Origin: Bacteroidota bacterium
Lineage (GTDB): Bacteria; Bacteroidota; Bacteroidia; Bacteroidales; JADFUO01
Direction of reading: 5' to 3'
DNA: 7,919 nt
NCBI GenBank assembly: GCA_015222115.1
Contig: JADFUO010000515.1
Coordinates: forward strand, 1-7,919
Shown here: positions 1-6,350 of the stretch, piece after piece
Layout: the number at the start of each line of letters is the position of its first letter
How positions within the stretch are numbered: position 1 is the first letter of the stretch
Made by a program: the position numbers and the translations under genes
Notes under the pieces: generated by a model
Seen by the model: the letters and a program-made list of their open reading frames with translations, nothing else
Databases searched by the model: none
Told to the model about the DNA's origin: nothing

Positions 1-8
1 GACATTAA

Positions 9-64
9 TTGCGGGTTACGAGTTGCGGGTTTTTACCGACTGCCGACTGCATACTGCCGAATTG
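9..64. repeat. Degenerate 7-bp tandem repeat tract
   Basis: Read in steps of seven from base 9, the sequence falls into related units. TTGCGGG occurs at 9-15 and 23-29, with TTACGAG between them at 16-22. CGACTGC occurs at 37-43 and 44-50, followed by ATACTGC at 51-57 and CGAATTG at 58-64. Four of the eight slots are exact duplicates of another slot and the phase is kept throughout. Short heptamer tracts of this kind are, as I recall, common between genes in environmental Bacteroidota, but their function is unknown. Confidence 0.6.
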
Positions 65-99
65 ATATTGATTATTGAGTAACTCCATAATACAATCTA

Positions 100-139
100 A
101 ACCATTTAACAATTCAGCCATTTAACCATTTATTACCAT
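100..139. repeat. Degenerate 8-bp tandem repeat tract
   Basis: In steps of eight the sequence reads AACCATTT (100-107), AACAATTC (108-115), AGCCATTT (116-123), AACCATTT (124-131) and then a divergent unit (132-139). Units one and four are identical and unit three differs by one base. The nine-base string CCATTTAAC therefore occurs twice, sixteen bases apart. The unit length and composition differ from the heptamer tract to its left, so this is probably a separate repeat family. Confidence 0.5.
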
Positions 140-270
140 AACGTCAAACATTTTCCCTTTGAAATGCAAAGCAATTCCGATTAGCAAGAATTATTTCACA
201 GGGTGAACTTCAAACTTATTTTCACCTTTGACATAGCCTCATTTTAGGTTAGATATTTTTCTTAACAAAT

Positions 271-306
271 TTTATGATAAATTTTAACCTATTTTTTATA
301 CATTTG
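271..306 (+). promoter_or_regulatory. Probable Bacteroidota-type promoter for guaB
   Basis: TACATTTG at 299-306 matches all fixed positions of the TAnnTTTG minus-7 consensus used by the main sigma factor of Bacteroidota, and it is followed by C and A as is often seen. The upstream minus-33 TTTG element is weak: the nearest candidate is TTTATG at 271-276, slightly farther away than ideal. Transcription would start around 312-315, giving a short AT-rich 5' leader of about 15-18 bases before the guaB ATG. No terminator-like or riboswitch-like structure lies between the promoter and the gene. Confidence 0.55.
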
Positions 307-329
307 CAGGAATTTTAAATTAAAATACC

Positions 330-1799
330 ATGTCACTAGATAACGGAAAATTTTCAGGTGAGGGACTTACTTTTGATGATGTTCTGTTAGAACCTTCATA
401 TTCGGACATATTCCCCCGAAATGTTGATATAAGCACCCTTTTCTCAAGAAATATTAAGCTGAATATTCCCATTGTTTCGGCAGCAATGGATACTGTTACC
501 GAATCATCCATGGCTATTGCCCTAGCCCAGGAAGGAGGAATAGGTGTTATTCATAAAAACATGACTATAGATGAACAGGCTACTCATGTCAGAAAAGTAA
601 AACGGGCTGAAAGCGGTATGATACTTGACCCTATTACATTAAAAGAAGATGCATTGGTTAAAGATGCTTTTGCTTTTATGAAAGAATACAGCATCAGTGG
701 GTTTCCTGTTATTAACAAGAAAAACGAGCTTGTCGGAATACTTACAAACAGGGATTTACGTTTTGAAGAAAACCCGGAAAAGCCCATTGCAGAAATCATG
801 ACAAAAGAAAACCTTATTACAACTAAGGAGTTCATTAGTTTTGAACAGGCTGCTGAAATCCTTCAAAAATACAGAATTGAAAAACTTCCTGTTGTTGATG
901 ATAATAATCACCTTATAGGGCTTATCACATATAAAGATATAATAAAAATAAAAGCCCATCCGAATGCATATAAAGACAAGCGCGGACGTTTACGTGTAGG
1001 AGCCGCTGTAGGAACTGCATCAGAAACCTTAGACCGTGTCGCAGCCCTTGTAAATTCAAGCGTTGATGCAATAGTGATTGATACTGCACATGGTTTTACT
1101 AAAAGTGTTATTGAAACTGCAAAAAATATTAAAAAGAATTTCTCACACATTGACCTTGTAATCGGAAATATTGCTTCTGCTAAAGCAGCAAAAGCCCTGG
1201 TAGAAATTGGAGCAGACGCAATCAAGGTTGGGATCGGGCCCGGTTCAATCTGTACAACACGAATAATCGCCGGTGTGGGCGTACCACAGTTAACAGCAAT
1301 CTATAATGTTACTCAGGCTCTTAAAGGCACGGGAGTACCGGTAATAGCCGACGGAGGCATTAGGTTTACCGGCGATATTGTTAAAGCAATTGCAGCTGGC
1401 GCTCATTCAATAATGACAGGGTCACTATTTGTCGGCGTTGATGAATCTCCCGGCGAAACAATAATTTTTGAAGGTAGAAAATATAAAACTTACAGAGGCA
1501 TGGGTTCAATTGAAGCTATGCAAAAAGGTTCAAAAGACAGGTATTTTCAAGAGGCAGAAGATGACATCAAAAAATTAGTACCCGAAGGGATCGTGGGCAG
1601 AGTGCCTTATAAAGGTATGCTTTCCGAAGTTATTCATCAAATGATAGGCGGACTAAGAGCGGGAATGGGTTATGTAGGCGCCTCAACAATAAAAAAACTT
1701 CAACAAGCTAAATTTATTAAAATTACTGCTGCAAGTATTATTGAAAGCCATCCGCATAATATTACAATTACAAGGGAAGCTCCAAACTACAGCAGATAA
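330..1799 (+). CDS. guaB: IMP dehydrogenase
   Basis: This cytosolic enzyme oxidises IMP to XMP with NAD+, the committed step of guanine nucleotide synthesis. The 489 residues match the usual bacterial length. The catalytic (beta/alpha)8 barrel is split by a Bateman module of two CBS domains at about residues 97-155 and 156-210. The catalytic loop [11 protein letters not shown] places the nucleophile at Cys308. The phosphate-binding ADGGIR motif is at 340-345, YRGMGS at 388-393, and the mobile flap [11 protein letters not shown] at 419-429. The N-terminal [10 protein letters not shown] and the C-terminal [10 protein letters not shown] are family hallmarks, which supports a complete gene and this ATG. 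The CBS pair and the length argue against GMP reductase. One oddity is the DTAHGFT segment at 251-257, where bacterial enzymes usually have HGHS or HGHT. There is no Shine-Dalgarno site; the leader is AT-rich. It is the first gene of a same-strand run, 52 bp ahead of an exported foldase gene with no evident terminator between them. Confidence 0.97.
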   Translation: MSLDNGKFSGEGLTFDDVLLEPSYSDIFPRNVDISTLFSRNIKLNIPIVSAAMDTVTESSMAIALAQEGGIGVIHKNMTIDEQATHVRKVKRAESGMILDPITLKEDALVKDAFAFMKEYSISGFPVINKKNELVGILTNRDLRFEENPEKPIAEIMTKENLITTKEFISFEQAAEILQKYRIEKLPVVDDNNHLIGLITYKDIIKIKAHPNAYKDKRGRLRVGAAVGTASETLDRVAALVNSSVDAIVIDTAHGFTKSVIETAKNIKKNFSHIDLVIGNIASAKAAKALVEIGADAIKVGIGPGSICTTRIIAGVGVPQLTAIYNVTQALKGTGVPVIADGGIRFTGDIVKAIAAGAHSIMTGSLFVGVDESPGETIIFEGRKYKTYRGMGSIEAMQKGSKDRYFQEAEDDIKKLVPEGIVGRVPYKGMLSEVIHQMIGGLRAGMGYVGASTIKKLQQAKFIKITAASIIESHPHNITITREAPNYSR

Positions 1800-1851
1800 A
1801 ATGAAAATTAATTATTAAATATATATGTTTAATTAAAATTCAAAAACTACA

Positions 1852-3951
1852 ATGTTAAAAAAAAGAAAAGTACAACTAAAGGGAAATAAAAGTACATTCA
1901 GAATGGTAATGCTTTTTGTTGTGTTAGGATTGTTACAAAACACATTTGCCCAAGAAAACGACAATAAAGTATTAATTACAATCGGTGGTGATAAAGTTAC
2001 TGTTGCCGAATTCATGAATGTTTATCAAAAAAATAACGTTAAAGGTGAAGTACTTGACAAAAAATCACTTGAAGATTATCTTAACCTATATATTAATTTT
2101 AAATTAAAGGTAAAAGAAGCCGAAGATATTGGTTTAGATACGGTTAAAGCTTTTATCAACGAATTAAAAGGATACCGCAAACAACTTGCACAACCATATT
2201 TTATTGACGAAGAAGTTATTGAAGAACTGCTTAAACAAGCATATCAAAGAAAACTTATTGACATCAGGGCAAGCCATATTCTGATAAAAGTTGATCAAAA
2301 TGCTACTCCGGCTGATACTCTTGAGGCTTATAACAAAATTCTGGAAGTAAAAAAACGACTTTCAAACGGTGAAGATTTCAGGGAATTGGCAATTGAATTA
2401 TCAGATGACCCAACCGCCAAGGATATGGAGGCTATCCCTGGTCAACGGCCATTCAGAAAAGGTAATGGTGGCGATTTAGGTTATTTTACGGTTTTTGATA
2501 TGCTTTACCCGTTTGAAGAAGGAGCATATAACACTAATCTTGGCGAAGTATCAGACATAATACGAACAAAATACGGTTATCATCTTATTAAAGTTACTGA
2601 CATTAAAGAAGCAATGGGTATAGCTCAGGTTGCACATATTTATATTGCAATGCCAAAAGATGCCACTCCCGAAGATTCTTTAAATAAGAAAAACAAAATA
2701 TATGAAATTTATAAAGAGCTTCTTGGCGGTGCAAGTTTTGAAGACATGGTAAAAAAATATTCCGAAGATAGAGGTTCTATTGAAAAGGGAGGTGTGTTGA
2801 CAAAATTCGGAGTTAACCGTATGGTGCCTGAATTTATTGTTTCAATTTCCGATTTGTCTGAACCGGATGATATTTCCGAACCAATTTTAACTTCTTATGG
2901 ATGGCATATACTTAAACTGATCAATAAGAAAAAACCCGGAACTTTTGATGAAGAAAAAAATGCTTTAAATCAACGTTTGGTTAAAGATGCACGCTCATAT
3001 AAAAGTAAGGAATCAATAATCAATAAAATCAAAAAAGAATTTAAATTTAAAGAATATCCAGAAGCAAAAATTGAATTACTTGCAGCAGTAGATTCAACTA
3101 TTTTAGTTAATAAATGGGATGTTGAAAAAGCTAAAGATTTAAATAAAGCTTTATTCCAATTAGAAAAAAATAAATATACACAATTTGATTTTGCAAAATA
3201 TCTTGCAGCAAATCAAAAAGGTAAACATACAGAACCTGTTGAAGTTTATTTTAATAACGCCTACAATAATTTTGTCAATAAATCATGTACTGATTATTTT
3301 GATTCCCATCTGGAAGAAAAATACCCTGATTTTAAATTATTAATGAAAGAATACAGGGATGGAATTTTATTGTTTGAGCTAACCGATCAAAAAGTCTGGT
3401 CAAAAGCCATTAAAGATACTGTTGGCTTAAATGCTTTTTATAAAAAAAATAAAAATAATTATTTGTGGGATAAACGGTTATATGCTTCAATATATACTGT
3501 AAAAGAACCTGAAATTACAGGGGAATTACGTCAGCAAATCTATAAATATTCACGTCTCTTTATGACTGATTCTATTACTTTTTCTTTTGATGGTTATAAG
3601 AAAGCATTTAAATGTTTATCTCCCGATGATATCCTGAACAAATACAATAATGATTCGGTTATAAACATAAGCATTGAAACCGATATTTTTTCTAAAGCTG
3701 ATAACTACTTTATTGACAATATCAATTGGGAAGAAGGGATAAGCGATAATTTTGAATCGGATATAGATAATTCAGTTATATTTGTTTATGTATATCAGCT
3801 AATAAAACCTGAGCCAAAATCATTGGACGAGGCAAAAGGTTTAATCACAGCCGATTATCAAACATATCTTGAAAAAGAATGGATAAAATCACTTAAAGAA
3901 AAATATCCTGTTATTATTAATGAAAAAGTTTTAGAGTTAATCAATAACTAA
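1852..3951 (+). CDS. Exported PpiC/SurA-like peptidyl-prolyl isomerase with two parvulin domains
   Basis: This is a predicted periplasmic folding factor that isomerises Xaa-Pro bonds or chaperones outer-membrane and secreted proteins. A lysine-rich N-terminus leads into a hydrophobic stretch (about residues 18-29) and probable cleavage after TFA33. Residues 37-135 form a helical SurA-N-like region. Parvulin domain 1 spans about 138-250, with both typical histidines (His142 in SHILI, His244 in GYHLIKV) and the GGDLGYF motif at 206-212. Domain 2 spans about 259-357, with His262, GG at 313-314 and His352 in GWHILKL. The 340 residues after 360 match no domain I can name; they are charged and rich in Lys, Asn and Tyr. 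Domain 1 carries an extra segment at about 188-205 before the glycine motif. The ATG at 1852 is preferred over Met18 because only the longer form supplies the basic n-region. The next gene starts nine bases downstream in the same reading frame. It could instead be a dedicated foldase for one substrate class. Confidence 0.9.
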   Translation: MLKKRKVQLKGNKSTFRMVMLFVVLGLLQNTFAQENDNKVLITIGGDKVTVAEFMNVYQKNNVKGEVLDKKSLEDYLNLYINFKLKVKEAEDIGLDTVKAFINELKGYRKQLAQPYFIDEEVIEELLKQAYQRKLIDIRASHILIKVDQNATPADTLEAYNKILEVKKRLSNGEDFRELAIELSDDPTAKDMEAIPGQRPFRKGNGGDLGYFTVFDMLYPFEEGAYNTNLGEVSDIIRTKYGYHLIKVTDIKEAMGIAQVAHIYIAMPKDATPEDSLNKKNKIYEIYKELLGGASFEDMVKKYSEDRGSIEKGGVLTKFGVNRMVPEFIVSISDLSEPDDISEPILTSYGWHILKLINKKKPGTFDEEKNALNQRLVKDARSYKSKESIINKIKKEFKFKEYPEAKIELLAAVDSTILVNKWDVEKAKDLNKALFQLEKNKYTQFDFAKYLAANQKGKHTEPVEVYFNNAYNNFVNKSCTDYFDSHLEEKYPDFKLLMKEYRDGILLFELTDQKVWSKAIKDTVGLNAFYKKNKNNYLWDKRLYASIYTVKEPEITGELRQQIYKYSRLFMTDSITFSFDGYKKAFKCLSPDDILNKYNNDSVINISIETDIFSKADNYFIDNINWEEGISDNFESDIDNSVIFVYVYQLIKPEPKSLDEAKGLITADYQTYLEKEWIKSLKEKYPVIINEKVLELINN

Positions 3952-3960
3952 CAACCAAAT

Positions 3961-4800
3961 TTGAAAAATATATTTTTAGTATTATTGGTTTTTATTTTTG
4001 CCTGCACAAGAGGTCCGGACAACGGTTCGGATGATGTCATTGCAAGGGTTTACGATGAATACTTGTATAAATCGGAATTAGACGGTATATTACCTCACGG
4101 AACATCAATTAAGGATAGTTTATTAATTACAAAAAATTTCATCAATAACTGGATACGTCAAAATTTAATTGTTTACCAAGCTGAAAAAAACCTAACGGAT
4201 GAACAAAAAGATTTCAGCAAACAACTTGAAACTTACAGAAATTCGTTAATTATTTATCAATACGAATCAAATTTAATTAAGCAAAAATTAGACACTGTTG
4301 TTACGAATGAAGAAATTGAAGATTATTACGAAAAAAATATAAACAACTTTGAACTTAAAGATGATATTGTAAAAATTAATTTTGTTAAGCTGAATATTGA
4401 TTCTCCTTTTGTTGATAAAATTAAAAACTTTTTAATATCCGATATTGCCGAAGATAAGGATTCACTGGCAATATATTGCGATATGGTTGCCGAAGAGTAT
4501 TTCCTGGATAACGAAACATGGGTGCTTTTCAACAATCTGACAAAAAATATTCCAATAAAAACTTATAATCAGGAACTTTTTCTGAAAAACAACAGGTTTA
4601 TTGAAATTACAGATGTTCCATATCATTATTTAATTAATTTCATTGATTTTAAGATAAAGGAAAGTATTTCGCCGCTTAGCATTGAAAAAGAAAATATCAG
4701 GAGTATAATTTTAAATAAACGTAAAATGGAATTAATTAAAAATATGGAAAACGAAATTTTTAATTATGCTTTGAAAAACAACAAATTTGAGATTTATTAA
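3961..4800 (+). CDS. SurA-like lipoprotein with degenerate parvulin region
   Basis: This is a predicted periplasm-facing lipoprotein of unproven function, probably a chaperone-like partner of the flanking foldases. The first 14 residues form a short lipoprotein signal with a lipobox ending in FAC, so Cys15 would be lipidated. Residues 25-110 resemble the SurA/PpiC N-terminal helical domain (VIARVYDEYLYKSEL, then NNWIRQNLIVYQAE), and DYYEKNINNF at 121-130 resembles the linker that normally precedes a parvulin domain. What follows has no SHIL-type histidine and no glycine-rich motif, yet YHYLINFIDFK at 221-231 resembles the GYHLIKV end of a parvulin, so I infer a decayed isomerase domain. The start must be TTG at 3961: no ATG lies between the previous stop and the lipobox, and any later ATG would remove the signal. 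The gene is nine bases after the upstream stop codon, which indicates operon membership and probable translational coupling. The substrate and any isomerase activity are unknown. Confidence 0.8.
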   Translation: MKNIFLVLLVFIFACTRGPDNGSDDVIARVYDEYLYKSELDGILPHGTSIKDSLLITKNFINNWIRQNLIVYQAEKNLTDEQKDFSKQLETYRNSLIIYQYESNLIKQKLDTVVTNEEIEDYYEKNINNFELKDDIVKINFVKLNIDSPFVDKIKNFLISDIAEDKDSLAIYCDMVAEEYFLDNETWVLFNNLTKNIPIKTYNQELFLKNNRFIEITDVPYHYLINFIDFKIKESISPLSIEKENIRSIILNKRKMELIKNMENEIFNYALKNNKFEIY

Positions 4801-4872
4801 TAATATATTTCTTTCAATCAAGTTATAAGTTAAACGGTTATTTCATCAATAAAATTATAAAACATCAAACGG

Positions 4873-6237
4873 ATGAAAAAATTATTCCCGTACTCAATCA
4901 TACATATTTTTACATTTACCGTATTATTTTTTTTGTTGAATATTAATTACGTCTTTTCTCAGGAAAAGGTTATTGATCAGGTAATTGCTATTGTTGGTAA
5001 AAATATTATTCTATCATCAGATATTGAAGGGCAGTATTTTCAGTATCGCATGCAGGAAGGCATACGTGGCAGTGCTTCCACCGTAAAGTGCCAGATACTT
5101 GAAAATTTACTTTTTCAAAAACTTTTACTCAATCAGGCGCAAATTGACAGCGTTGAAATCTCTAACAGCCAGGTGGAGCAATCAATGGATCAAAGAATGC
5201 GCTATTACATTGCTCAATTCGGGTCACAAGAAAAATTAGAAAAATTTTATGATAAAACTATCATTGAGATTAAAGACGAAATGCGAGAACTGGTAAGAGA
5301 CCAAATGCTTTCCGAGACCATTCAACAGGAAATAACTCAAAACACAAGCGTAACTCCATCTGATGTAAAATCATTCTTTAGAAAAATTCCAAAAGACAGT
5401 CTGCCCTTGATTAACACAGAATATGAGATTAGGCAAATTGTTAGGAAACCGCCAATAAGTGTTTCCGAAAAACTTATTGTAAAAGAAAAATTAAATACCT
5501 TTAGACAACGTATATTAAATGGTGAAAGTTTTTCCACACTTGCTATTTTATATTCCCAAGATCCCGGCTCTGCAAAAAACGGCGGTGAAGTAGGTTTATC
5601 AAAAAGAGGTGAGTTATTTCCCGAATTTGAAGCTGTTGCTTTTAAATTAAAAGACGGTGAAGTATCAGAAATTGTTGAAACCGAAGCTGGATTCCATATC
5701 CTTCAACTAATTAAACGCAAAGGCGAATATGTAAATGTAAGACACATCCTGATACAAACAAAACCTTCGCCTCTTGATCTGTTGAATGCCAGAAATTTTC
5801 TTGACAGCGTTGCCACTTTAATTGAGAATGATTCAATTACTTTTGAAAAAGCAGTCATTAAATTTTCTGATGATCCGGGTAAGATAAACGGTGGCTTGCT
5901 TATTAATCCCATGACCGGAACCACACGCTTTGAAGCTGACCAGTTAGACCCCAAAGTCTTCTTTGTTATTGATAAACTAAAAGTTCACGAAATATCAAAC
6001 CCAGTGCCTTTTAAAACAGAGGATGGCAAAGATGCTTATCACCTGCTTTACCTGAATGTAAGAACAATGCCCCACAGAGCAAATTTAAGGGAAGATTACG
6101 ACAGAATACAAAACTGGGCTTTGGAAGAAAAAAATTATAAAGTAATTAGTGATTGGATTAAAAATAAAGCAACAAAAACTTATGTAAAAATTATTGACGA
6201 ATACAAAGACTGTGATTTTCAATATAAATGGTTTTAG
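4873..6237 (+). CDS. surA: SurA-type periplasmic chaperone and peptidyl-prolyl isomerase
   Basis: SurA escorts unfolded outer-membrane proteins across the periplasm towards the Bam assembly machinery. Its 454 residues compare with 428 in Escherichia coli. A signal peptide with a hydrophobic core at about 10-27 ends near VFS29, followed by the typical mature start EKVIDQVIAIVGKNIILSSD. The helical N-domain runs to about 170. Parvulin domain 1 spans about 183-283; the usual first histidine is absent (EIRQIV at 185-190), while the GG pair at 237-238 and His275 in GFHILQL remain. Parvulin domain 2 spans about 287-396, with His291 in RHILIQ, GG at 340-341 and His390. The C-terminal helix and the cysteine-containing end CDFQYKW fit Bacteroidota SurA proteins as I remember them. 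The ATG at 4873 gives a normal signal peptide; there is no Shine-Dalgarno site. The 72-bp gap before it is AT-rich and shows no clear promoter, so expression with the two preceding genes is likely. Confidence 0.92.
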   Translation: MKKLFPYSIIHIFTFTVLFFLLNINYVFSQEKVIDQVIAIVGKNIILSSDIEGQYFQYRMQEGIRGSASTVKCQILENLLFQKLLLNQAQIDSVEISNSQVEQSMDQRMRYYIAQFGSQEKLEKFYDKTIIEIKDEMRELVRDQMLSETIQQEITQNTSVTPSDVKSFFRKIPKDSLPLINTEYEIRQIVRKPPISVSEKLIVKEKLNTFRQRILNGESFSTLAILYSQDPGSAKNGGEVGLSKRGELFPEFEAVAFKLKDGEVSEIVETEAGFHILQLIKRKGEYVNVRHILIQTKPSPLDLLNARNFLDSVATLIENDSITFEKAVIKFSDDPGKINGGLLINPMTGTTRFEADQLDPKVFFVIDKLKVHEISNPVPFKTEDGKDAYHLLYLNVRTMPHRANLREDYDRIQNWALEEKNYKVISDWIKNKATKTYVKIIDEYKDCDFQYKWF

Positions 6238-6253
6238 TTGATCTTTTTTTTAC

Positions 6254-6287
6254 GAATTACGTAATTCTCGTAACTCATAACTATTTG
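6254..6287. repeat. Heptamer tract and 14-bp palindrome related to the left-end repeats
   Basis: GAATTACGTAATTC at 6254-6267 is a perfect palindrome. It runs into seven-base steps CTCGTAA (6267-6273), CTCATAA (6274-6280) and CTATTTG (6281-6287). CTCGTAA is the exact reverse complement of TTACGAG at 16-22, so the two gaps appear to carry the same heptamer family in opposite orientation. An eight-base T run just before it (6243-6250) has no stable GC-rich hairpin in front of it, so I do not call a terminator. Confidence 0.45.
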
Positions 6288-6296
6288 TAAATTTCC

Positions 6297-6314
6297 ATCC
6301 CGAGTACTCGGGAT
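6297..6314. repeat. Perfect 18-bp palindrome between surA and moxR
   Basis: ATCCCGAGTACTCGGGAT is its own reverse complement. As RNA it could form a seven-pair stem closed by a GTAC loop. It is not followed by a T run on either strand, so a simple intrinsic terminator is unlikely. It is much richer in G and C than the sequence around it. Short CCCGA...TCGGG palindromes recur between genes in many Bacteroidota, to my recollection. It could be such a dispersed element, an operator for moxR, or an RNA-stability hairpin after surA. Confidence 0.6.
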
Positions 6315-6350
6315 TGCTTAAAATAATTTAATTACTCAATAAAATTTCTT

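Larger units (their letters stand above)
1..329. other. Gene-free leader region upstream of guaB
   Basis: No open frame in this stretch looks like a gene on either strand. It contains a degenerate 7-bp repeat tract near the left end, a degenerate 8-bp repeat tract around 100-139, and a probable guaB promoter close to the right end. The stretch from about 140 to 270 is plain AT-rich sequence in which I see no RNA gene, riboswitch fold or strong hairpin. The left boundary is the window edge, so the preceding gene and its orientation are unknown. Confidence 0.7.

Noticed and set aside
1..140. CRISPR array in the left-end repeats
   Set aside because: The repeated units are 7-8 bp, contiguous and degenerate, with no spacers of regular length and no cas genes in view.
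228..255. TTGACA followed after 16 bases by TAGATA, resembling a sigma-70 promoter
   Set aside because: Bacteroidota main sigma factors do not rely on this consensus, the second half is a poor match, and a TAnnTTTG element closer to guaB is a better explanation.
908..1225. Antisense open frame of 105 codons inside guaB
   Set aside because: It lies wholly within a highly conserved gene on the other strand, its product has no recognisable motif, and its composition is what a complement of guaB would give.
330..1799. GMP reductase instead of IMP dehydrogenase
   Set aside because: GMP reductases are about 350 residues and lack the two CBS domains and the [11 protein letters not shown] flap that are present here.
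3949..3963. Single gene broken by a point mutation, with the lipoprotein as its detached 3' part
   Set aside because: The residues right after TTG form a well-made lipoprotein signal with a lipobox cysteine, and the following domain restarts a SurA-like N-terminus, which fits an independent gene.
4801..4872. Separate promoter in front of surA
   Set aside because: The gap is AT-rich but holds no TAnnTTTG match with a spaced TTTG element, so I could not support a site.
6243..6250. Eight-base T run after surA as an intrinsic terminator
   Set aside because: No stable GC-rich stem lies immediately upstream; the clear palindromes are downstream of the T run, which is the wrong order.
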